From Crocinitomicaceae bacterium (lineage in GTDB: Bacteria > Bacteroidota > Bacteroidia > Flavobacteriales_D > Parvicellaceae): a stretch of 33,805 nucleotides of DNA. Of this stretch, positions 27,322 through 33,805 are shown in pieces. The notes under the pieces are model-generated. The model ran no database searches, was not told where the DNA came from, and worked only from the letters and a program-made list of their open reading frames with translations. Each line of letters begins with the position of its first letter. Positions within the stretch are counted from its first letter, which is position 1. The stretch is from positions 1 through 33,805 of the forward strand of contig JABJPZ010000265.1 of the NCBI GenBank assembly GCA_018663635.1, written 5' to 3'. The position numbers were made by a program, and so were the translations under genes.

Positions 27322-28674
27322 CTAGACCAACTTTACACCCGTATAATTATGTGGAGAAAATAAGCGGAGCTCTGATTTTATCTCTTCACTTATGTCAAGC
27401 TGATTAATAAAATTAGCAATACTGTTTTCTGTTATTTTCTCATTGGTACGAGTGAGCTCTTTCAATGCTTCATATGGGTTTGGGTAGCCTTCACGCCTCA
27501 AAACAGTTTGAATGGCTTCCGCAACTACTGCCCAGTTATCTTCTAAATCGATCTTTAATTGACCTTCATTCAGCACGAGTTTATTCAGTCCTTTTATGGT
27601 TGAAATGAATGCGAGAATACTGTGGCCAATAGGAACACCTATATTTCTTAAAACTGTAGAATCGGTCAAATCTCTTTGCAACCTGGAAATTGGCAATTTT
27701 GCTGATAAGTGTTCAAATAATGCATTGGCGATACCGAGGTTTCCTTCAGAATTCTCAAAATCAATGGGGTTTACTTTGTGAGGCATGGCAGAGGATCCAA
27801 TTTCCCCGGCTTTTATTTTTTGTTTGAAGTAATCCATAGAGACATAGCTCCAAATATCCCTGTCAAGATCAATAAGTATGGTGTTGATGCGTTTCATACA
27901 ATCGCAAAGCGCAGCTATATTGTCATAATGTTCTATTTGCGTTGTCGTTTGTGTCCTGGTCAGACCTAAAGGACCTGCAATAAATTTGTTTGCGAAGGCA
28001 ACCCAATCAAATTCCGGATAGGCGGCATGGTGCGCATTGAAATTTCCGGTAGCACCGCCAAATTTAGCAGAGAAATGAATTTGACCCAGTTGATCGAGTT
28101 GTTTGTTTAATCGTTCGACGAAGACAAAGATTTCTTTACCCAACTTAGTTGGAGATGCTGGTTGTCCATGCGTTCGGGCAAGCATTGAAACATCTTGCCA
28201 TTCAACGGCTAATTGAGTTAATAATTCAATTAAGCTTTCCAGCTGCGGCGAAAATACCTGAGCAATTGCCTCTTTAATAGAAAGTGGTACGGCTGTATTG
28301 TTAATGTCTTGAGAGGTGAGCCCAAAATGGATAAATTCCTTGTTGCCTTTAAAATTCATTGTATCCAGCTCTTCCTTAATAAAGTACTCTACGGCTTTCA
28401 CATCGTGATTGGTTGTTTTCTCAATTTCTTTTATCCTAGATGCATCCGCTAATGAGAAATCTAAATAGATTTTTCTTAAGCGGTCGTACTCAGTGTCGTT
28501 AACATTTTTTAATTGTGGCAGCGGTAATTCGCAAAGCGCAATGAAATATTCAATTTCTACCTGCACCCTGTATCTAATCAATGCAAATTCAGAGAAATAA
28601 GGAGCTACTAATTTTCCTACTCTTCTATATCTACCATCTATTGGAGATATTGCTGTTAAATCGTTTAAATCCAT
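27322..28674 (-). CDS. purB: adenylosuccinate lyase
   Basis: The 450-residue enzyme catalyses two fumarate-releasing steps of purine synthesis (SAICAR to AICAR, adenylosuccinate to AMP). Hallmarks are the start MDLNDLTAISPIDGRY, LTSQDINNTA, the catalytic-His region MLARTHGQPASPTKLGKE and the flexible signature loop GSSAMPHKVNPIDFENSEGN. The sequence is of the E. coli PurB type. The ORF track begins at a TTG (28695) that overlaps a TACCTTTG -7 element; the ATG at 28674 is the correct start. It is divergent from the EI24-type gene. Confidence 0.96.
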   Translation of the reverse strand: MDLNDLTAISPIDGRYRRVGKLVAPYFSEFALIRYRVQVEIEYFIALCELPLPQLKNVNDTEYDRLRKIYLDFSLADASRIKEIEKTTNHDVKAVEYFIKEELDTMNFKGNKEFIHFGLTSQDINNTAVPLSIKEAIAQVFSPQLESLIELLTQLAVEWQDVSMLARTHGQPASPTKLGKEIFVFVERLNKQLDQLGQIHFSAKFGGATGNFNAHHAAYPEFDWVAFANKFIAGPLGLTRTQTTTQIEHYDNIAALCDCMKRINTILIDLDRDIWSYVSMDYFKQKIKAGEIGSSAMPHKVNPIDFENSEGNLGIANALFEHLSAKLPISRLQRDLTDSTVLRNIGVPIGHSILAFISTIKGLNKLVLNEGQLKIDLEDNWAVVAEAIQTVLRREGYPNPYEALKELTRTNEKITENSIANFINQLDISEEIKSELRLFSPHNYTGVKLV

Positions 28675-28692
28675 CCATTTAAATTGTGGCCA

Positions 28693-28700
28693 CAAAGGTA
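28693..28700 (-). promoter_or_regulatory. purB -7 element TACCTTTG
   Basis: Exact TAnnTTTG match on the minus strand, placing transcription start about 12 bases before the ATG at 28674. No TTG lies at the usual -33 spacing. Confidence 0.45.
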
Positions 28701-28780
28701 GGAAATGTAGGGAGTATTATGAAAAATTGTGCCAAGTCCTTCACGCTGATACTTCTATTTCTTTATTTTTACTTAAATAC

Positions 28781-29701
28781 ATGGGATTATTTAAAGATAT
28801 AAGTCTTGGTTTACGAAGCTACTCGGCTGCCATAAGATTTGTTGTTAATCATAAAATGTGGCCATACTTTGTCATTCCGATAATTGTGTTTGGTGGAATC
28901 ATATATCTGGGATTTCAGATGGAAGCTGGAGAGAAGGAGGCTAAAGCGGCTTTAGCAGACTCCAATTTTTTTTACATGATCTGGGGTTGGATTAAAATAG
29001 CTTTCTATTTTGTAATGAGTTATTTGTTTTTGCAATTAACTCGATATGTGATGTTAACGGCGTTGTCTCCACTATTGGCTATTGTCTCTGAAAAAGTAGA
29101 AAAGATTTTAACGGGGAACACGTATAAGTTTAATTTGAAGCAATTAGCTAAGGATGTTAAACGGGCATTGTTAATTGCAAGTCGAAACTTAATCATTGAA
29201 ATATCAATTGTAATCGGACTGTATATCGTAATCTATTTTTCTTTTTGGCTGCTGGGAATTAGGAACTTACATCTTCCTTATTCAGAAACATTTCGATTCA
29301 ACGATTTAATTTATTTTTTGGCTACGACTGCAGTGGCTTTTTATTTTTACGGTTTTTCTTTTCTTGATTACGTAATGGAACGGCGTAGATTAACCATTAA
29401 AGAATCGATTAAATTTGTAAGAAAACATAAAGGTGTTGCTATTGCCTTAGGATCCTTATTTGTTGGGCTTTTCCACAGCATTGAAATTGTGAAGGAGTTT
29501 GATGCGGGTATTGGACGAACAATTTTTATGTGGGTAACGGCTCTGCTTGCCGCATCAATACCCATTTTCACCGCTATAGCAGCAACCTTATCAATGCACG
29601 AGCTTCTAGATCTTAGCTCCAATGAATTTGCCGAAAAGAATACAGAGGTAATTAGTCAGGGCCGAACTAATACGGATGATGTGGAATCATTAAACGGATG
29701 A
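28781..29701 (+). CDS. EI24 domain-containing (CysZ-like) inner-membrane protein
   Basis: The 306-residue protein begins MGLFKDISLGLRSYSAAIRFV and has several hydrophobic helices (YFVIPIIVFGGIIYLGF; IKIAFYFVMSYLFLQL; IIEISIVIGLYIVIYFSFWLL; LATTAVAFYFYGFSFLDY; a pair near the C-terminus). The segment GFSFLDYVMERRRLTIKESIKFVRKHKGVAIALG is typical of the EI24/CysZ family. CysZ imports sulphate, but the Bacteroidota members are not proven to do so, and no cysteine-synthesis genes are nearby. The ORF-track start is a TTG (28727); I use the ATG at 28781. It is divergent from purB, and the next gene follows after 76 bases. Confidence 0.82.
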   Translation: MGLFKDISLGLRSYSAAIRFVVNHKMWPYFVIPIIVFGGIIYLGFQMEAGEKEAKAALADSNFFYMIWGWIKIAFYFVMSYLFLQLTRYVMLTALSPLLAIVSEKVEKILTGNTYKFNLKQLAKDVKRALLIASRNLIIEISIVIGLYIVIYFSFWLLGIRNLHLPYSETFRFNDLIYFLATTAVAFYFYGFSFLDYVMERRRLTIKESIKFVRKHKGVAIALGSLFVGLFHSIEIVKEFDAGIGRTIFMWVTALLAASIPIFTAIAATLSMHELLDLSSNEFAEKNTEVISQGRTNTDDVESLNG

Positions 29702-29777
29702 GCTCTGTACTCATCGCTTTACAAAAAGGGGAAATAAGCATTAATTTTTTTACTTTAGAGCAAAACAAATTATTCGT

Positions 29778-31133
29778 ATGAAATTCCTGAAGTACTGTTT
29801 TCTTTTACTTTTCTTTTTTTCTGGCCTCAATATTTTTAGTCAAGAGCGCGATACCACACTGAATATTATTGAAAAGGGTAAAATCAAGTACCGATTGGAA
29901 GACGGAAAAAACAAGTTGTATACGTATGATTATCGTGGTGCACTTCAGGCTTTTAGGGAGGTTTTACAAGCAGAGCCTAGCAATGTCCTGGCGAAATTTA
30001 GAATTGCACAATGTTATTACGAATTGAAGAGATTTGATTTATCAAAAAAATACATTGATCAAGTGACTGACGGGGGGCTGAAAAAAAAAATGAGGAAAGA
30101 ATTTATCTTTTTAAAGGGTAAAATTTATCATAGGAATGAACAGCTGCCTGAGGCGATTAGTTACTTAGAACAGTACAAAGGAAAAGCAAAGAAAAAGGAA
30201 GTTTTAGATTCGGAAGTGGATCGTTTTATACTACAGTGCAATTACGCGGAAGACGCTATTAAAAGAGAAAGAGCCATTGAAATAGTTAATTTCGGTGACC
30301 ACGTGAATACGGTTAACCCAGAGTATTCTCCTTCGATTACTGCCGATGGTAAAACCATGATTTTCACATCAAGAAGGCCAGATACAAAAGGGGGAGGGGT
30401 AGATTTAGATTTTGATCATAAATATTATGAAGATATCTACGTCACGACTTGGGATGATGAAGATGAAGAGTGGAGTGCATCAAAAGGTATCCCAGGTAGT
30501 TTGAATACAGAATTTCACGATGCTTGTTTGAATATTTCAGCAGACGGTAAATACATATATATTTATAGAAATATCCTAAATGTTACCCGAACGGGAGACA
30601 TTTATGTTAGTAAAAAAAGTAAGTCTGGAAAATGGGGAACGCCAAAACCGGTTGCTGATAATAACAAAGAGATTAACTCTACTTATTTTGAGTCCTCAGC
30701 ATCTTTAACAGCTGAAGGTAATGAAATGTATTTTGTTTCAGACCGTCCAGGGGGCAATGGTCTGGCAGACATATACTACATAAAGAAAACGGGTAGCACC
30801 TGGGGTGAGGCGGTTAATTTAGGTTCTGAAATTAATTCGAAATATGACGAAAAATTTGTTTATGTGCATCCGCAAGGAAATCTTTTATTCTTTTCTTCTG
30901 ACGGAGTTAATAGCATGGGAGGATATGATATTTTTTATTGTAAAAAGAATGGCGAAGGTAAATGGGGAATTCCTCAGAATATGGGCTCTCCTATAAATAC
31001 GGTTTTGGATGAGAAGACATTTACCATTACAGCGGATGGTAAAACGGGTTATATTGGCGCGTATTATGAAGGGTCAAAAGGGGAATCTGATATTTTCAAA
31101 ATCGATTGTTCTAGTCTTAAATTAATAGAATAG
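29778..31133 (+). CDS. exported TPR / PD40 beta-propeller protein
   Basis: The 451-residue product has a signal peptide (to about GLNIFSQ) and a TPR region (YDYRGALQAFREVLQAEPSNVLAKFRIAQCYYELKRFDLSKKYI and beyond). From about residue 185 it has repeated PD40/WD40-like blades such as YSPSITADGKTMIFTSRRP, DACLNISADGKYIYIY, SSASLTAEGNEMYFVSDRPGG and KTFTITADGKTGYIGAYYEG. This is the TPR-propeller layout of Bacteroidota envelope proteins such as PorE, but the C-terminal OmpA-like peptidoglycan-binding domain is missing and the ORF ends cleanly. It is probably a periplasmic scaffold. An in-frame A10 tract (30081-30090) lies in the TPR part (GGLKKKMRKE). Confidence 0.85.
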   Translation: MKFLKYCFLLLFFFSGLNIFSQERDTTLNIIEKGKIKYRLEDGKNKLYTYDYRGALQAFREVLQAEPSNVLAKFRIAQCYYELKRFDLSKKYIDQVTDGGLKKKMRKEFIFLKGKIYHRNEQLPEAISYLEQYKGKAKKKEVLDSEVDRFILQCNYAEDAIKRERAIEIVNFGDHVNTVNPEYSPSITADGKTMIFTSRRPDTKGGGVDLDFDHKYYEDIYVTTWDDEDEEWSASKGIPGSLNTEFHDACLNISADGKYIYIYRNILNVTRTGDIYVSKKSKSGKWGTPKPVADNNKEINSTYFESSASLTAEGNEMYFVSDRPGGNGLADIYYIKKTGSTWGEAVNLGSEINSKYDEKFVYVHPQGNLLFFSSDGVNSMGGYDIFYCKKNGEGKWGIPQNMGSPINTVLDEKTFTITADGKTGYIGAYYEGSKGESDIFKIDCSSLKLIE

Positions 31134-31164
31134 TCGAAGTCAAAAGAAATTATCACGAAGTAAT

Positions 31165-31764
31165 TTATTCGTTGGGGACTGTGATGGTTGTCCAGGTTTT
31201 CGATTTGATGAGTTCCTCTAAGAAATTTCTATAGTGTCGCAGTGATTCAGGATATCCATAACGCATTTTAATTGTTTTTAGCTCCCCATTTATCGTTGTT
31301 CCAATATAAGTAGTTGGAAGGTCTGTTACTCTGGGTTGGTCGTAGCTTAAAGCCATAGTATCCAGACCGAATTCAATACCTTTCAGCGCAATGTCAGCTA
31401 ATTCCTTTTCAGAAAACTGTGATTGATAGAGTCCTATCTGATCTACAAAATTAACTCCTTCATAGCTCGCATAGCCACTAGAGTAGATTTTTACTTTATA
31501 GATTGGGCATCGTCCAAAGCAAGCCCCTCTTTCTAAAACGGTTACTACTTCACCCATTTCAAATACACCAGAATCTGTAGCAGTTTCGGAGAAATCGAAG
31601 TCATCTTCTAAGTCAGAAAATGCATCATTTACAATTGTGGAATCAGCATTTTCTGTAGAAAGTGATTCCATTTCTGCTTCGGCCTGAGCAATTTTATGTT
31701 TGTTCTTGCACGATCCAAAGAGTAAAAACAAGGAAGTGATTATGAGTAATGTTACTTTCATCAT
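31165..31764 (-). CDS. DUF6438 domain lipoprotein
   Basis: The 199-residue product has a signal peptide with lipobox LFGSC (Cys19), then an acidic Ser/Asp/Glu-rich linker to about residue 70. The DUF6438 domain follows: LERGACFGRCPIYKVKIYSSGYASYEG is its signature, with a paired C-x3-C. The function of DUF6438 is unknown. The lipobox and linker suggest it is tethered in the envelope. It begins 27 bases after the yidC stop on the same strand, so it may be co-transcribed, and it converges with the TPR/PD40 gene 31 bases away. Confidence 0.82.
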   Translation of the reverse strand: MMKVTLLIITSLFLLFGSCKNKHKIAQAEAEMESLSTENADSTIVNDAFSDLEDDFDFSETATDSGVFEMGEVVTVLERGACFGRCPIYKVKIYSSGYASYEGVNFVDQIGLYQSQFSEKELADIALKGIEFGLDTMALSYDQPRVTDLPTTYIGTTINGELKTIKMRYGYPESLRHYRNFLEELIKSKTWTTITVPNE

Positions 31765-31791
31765 ATTATTGAAACTGCAAATGTCTTGCCA

Positions 31792-33805
31792 TTATCTTCT
31801 TGACTGCTGTTTGGCTTGTTGTTGTTTCGCCATTTCATTTAATCTTTGCTGAAATTTTGACTGTTTTTTGGGCTTTTTAGATTTAGATGCCATTTGTGCT
31901 TGTAGCTTGTCTTCGTCAATAAAATATTTCTTCACACCCCACATTAGGCCCATATTCATGACGTTTCCGCACAAGTAATATAAAGACAATCCAGAAGCAA
32001 ATTTATTAAAGAAAAAGAGCATCATTACGGGGAAAATATACATAATGACCTTCATGTTGGGCATTCCCGGTTGACCTGCTTGCATTTGACCGCTATTCAT
32101 TTTCGTGTAAAAAATGGTGGAAACACACATGAGCAATGTGAATAAACTAACGTGATTCCCATAGATATCGCTTAATAAAGGGATGTATGCATCCCAAGTG
32201 ATAATGGCATCGTAGGCAGAAAGGTCTTCAGCCCATAAAAAAGACTCTTGTCTTAAGTCCATACTCGAAGGGAAAAATCGAAAAGCTGCAAAAAGTATGG
32301 GCATCTGAATCAGCATTGGTATACATCCTGCCATTGGGCTAGCACCTGATTTTTTGTATAGGCTCATGGTTTCCTGCTGCTTTTTCATGGCATCTGCTTT
32401 GTCCGGATACTTCTCGTTAATCTTGGTGATTTCCGGTTTTAGAATGCGCATTTTCGCACTTGATTTGTAATTCTTATAGGTAAGGGGAAGAATTACTATT
32501 TTAATGATTAAGGTCATCAAAATGATGATCATTCCATAGCCCATTCCTGTACTTTGCAGAAGCTTGAAAATGGGAATGATAAACCATTCGTTGACGGTTC
32601 TAAAAATAGAAGGTCCCAAATTGATAATTCCATTGGCTTCAATATCTAAAGCGGATAATTGTTCAAAGTCATTTGGACCGAAGTACATTTTCAATGGAAT
32701 CTGGGTGTTGGATCCTAGCTGGGTTGCAATACTAACATCCGCTAAATATTGTTTAGTATACTTGCTGCTTGAGGCGTCAATTCGTACTTCAATCTCTGAA
32801 TTATTTTTATCAAAGCCCTCTTCCATAAAAAACATAGATGAAAAATAATTGTGTTTAAATGCAACCCATTCTATATCGGTACCGAACTCATTTTCAGAGT
32901 CAGGTCCGGTTTCTCCCAGATAATCACGAGAGTCTCCCTTGCATTTGTAAAAAATACCACAAATGGTTCTTTCTTGCGAGACTAATTTTTCTGTCGAAAG
33001 ACCTTTCATGTCCCAATTGAAGTCTATTTTATTTCCATCAATATCTTGATCCAATCCAACAAAATTAATGTCATAATTAACTACATAATTGGTGTCCAAG
33101 TGATAGTGAAATTCCAAATACTTGTCAGGGTTTGCGGTAATGGCCCTTAATTTAATACTGGTTTCATTGATTTCTGATGCAACAAAATTAAGATCGATTG
33201 TATTCAAAAATTCAGTTGTTCCATTAGGGGATAGTAGTAAATTTTGAAATGTTGAATCCTCATCGAACAATTGAATACTGGTAGATTCTGAGGCAGAATC
33301 CATGTAGCTGCTATAGGTCTTGTACCCTTTCACATGAGCTTCTACAATTTGTCCGCCTTTCGAAGATAATTTCAGTTTTATCTTGTCATTTTCTATAAAA
33401 TAATGAGCTTCTTCTTGTTGAGCGTTTGCTGGAGCGAATACGCCATATTTTCGATTTGCTTTGGCGGCTATTTTTTGATTTTGATTATAGACATACAGAG
33501 AGTCGTAGATGGACCAAAAGTAGGCACTATCGGAATTTGGGTCGACATTTTGATTGGTCGCGATAGCTAATTTATATACTGTGGAATCTACCGTTGTTCT
33601 AGATGGCATGACCGCCGAATCTATTGTTTCTAAGCGGGTTGTAGTATTACCCTCACTTGGGGAATTATTTGGCGAAATGTCATTGGTTGTTTCGACTGAA
33701 GAATTGCTTTCTAATCGAGCCAATGAATCTTGAACGAAGGCTTCTCGTTCCATTTCAACACGTGCTTTGAATTCTTCTTCAGTTTCTTTATTTAACCAAG
33801 TACCT
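31792..33805 (-). CDS. yidC: membrane protein insertase YidC (5' end outside the window)
   Basis: This is the inner-membrane insertase that works with or without SecYEG. The frame stays open past the ORF-track ATG (33753) to the window edge, reading GTWLNKETEEEFKARVE upstream, so the N-terminus, including the first membrane helix, lies outside. The visible part has a Ser/Thr-rich linker and the periplasmic beta domain (about residues 110-380 of the ORF). The conserved insertase core follows: MIIILMTLIIKIVILPLTYKNY, AGCIPMLIQMPILFAAFRFFP and the last helices. The tail is basic and Gln-rich (KKPKKQSKFQQRL), fitting ribosome contact. The groove carries Lys (LIIKIV) where E. coli has Arg, as I expect in Bacteroidota. 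Confidence 0.96.
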   Translation of the reverse strand, partial: GTWLNKETEEEFKARVEMEREAFVQDSLARLESNSSVETTNDISPNNSPSEGNTTTRLETIDSAVMPSRTTVDSTVYKLAIATNQNVDPNSDSAYFWSIYDSLYVYNQNQKIAAKANRKYGVFAPANAQQEEAHYFIENDKIKLKLSSKGGQIVEAHVKGYKTYSSYMDSASESTSIQLFDEDSTFQNLLLSPNGTTEFLNTIDLNFVASEINETSIKLRAITANPDKYLEFHYHLDTNYVVNYDINFVGLDQDIDGNKIDFNWDMKGLSTEKLVSQERTICGIFYKCKGDSRDYLGETGPDSENEFGTDIEWVAFKHNYFSSMFFMEEGFDKNNSEIEVRIDASSSKYTKQYLADVSIATQLGSNTQIPLKMYFGPNDFEQLSALDIEANGIINLGPSIFRTVNEWFIIPIFKLLQSTGMGYGMIIILMTLIIKIVILPLTYKNYKSSAKMRILKPEITKINEKYPDKADAMKKQQETMSLYKKSGASPMAGCIPMLIQMPILFAAFRFFPSSMDLRQESFLWAEDLSAYDAIITWDAYIPLLSDIYGNHVSLFTLLMCVSTIFYTKMNSGQMQAGQPGMPNMKVIMYIFPVMMLFFFNKFASGLSLYYLCGNVMNMGLMWGVKKYFIDEDKLQAQMASKSKKPKKQSKFQQRLNEMAKQQQAKQQSRR

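Overview
The window looks like chromosomal core DNA from a Bacteroidota bacterium, most likely a member of the Flavobacteriales. The sequence is AT-rich. Several genes are preceded by the Bacteroidota-type -7 element TAnnTTTG, in some cases with an upstream TTG. Most starts lack a Shine-Dalgarno sequence. There is a type IX secretion sorting domain, a Bacteroidota-style YidC, a TPR/PD40 protein and a DUF6438 lipoprotein. I cannot place it to genus. I see no rRNA, tRNA, insertion sequence, prophage or CRISPR array.

Layout. (a) 121-2154 (+) encodes an exported transglutaminase-like protein with a long basic helical tail; it converges on a small secreted repeat protein (2166-2474, -). (b) 2555-6672 (-) holds monomeric NADP isocitrate dehydrogenase and dnaX; dnaX is split by a run of ten A residues into a short gamma-like product and a -1-frame tau tail. 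(c) 7037-8128 (+) is the rpsF-rpsR-rplI ribosomal protein operon, closed by a clear terminator. (d) 8355-11376 (+) holds aconitase and a small outer-membrane barrel, followed by a second terminator. (e) 11473-12021 (-) is an unrecognised protein. (f) 12251-17959 (+) is a tight tripartite RND efflux operon: adaptor, pump, TolC. (g) 18110-23964 (+) is a MarR-type regulator followed by fadN, fadA and fadE, a complete beta-oxidation cycle, with a small unrecognised protein after it (24039-24461). (h) 24533-28674 (-) holds lipoprotein MsrA, an Omp28-like T9SS cargo protein with a CxxC motif, and purB. (i) 28781-31133 (+) holds an EI24-type membrane protein and a TPR/PD40 protein. (j) 31165-33805 (-) holds a DUF6438 lipoprotein and yidC, which runs off the right edge.

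How they work together. Aconitase and isocitrate dehydrogenase supply consecutive TCA steps. The fad genes feed acetyl-CoA into that cycle and are probably controlled by their own MarR protein through a palindrome lying just upstream of the operon promoter. YidC, the Omp28-like protein, the barrel, the TolC protein and the lipoproteins belong to envelope biogenesis.

The points most worth a second look are: the dnaX A10 tract, which would give gamma by normal reading and tau by -1 slippage, the reverse of E. coli; the secreted VEYGED-repeat protein, which I assign to the 7(1) septoil knot family; the palindromic candidate operator at the MarR-fadNAE promoter; and a TTTGTGA-N4-TCACAAA inverted repeat over the promoter of an unknown gene.
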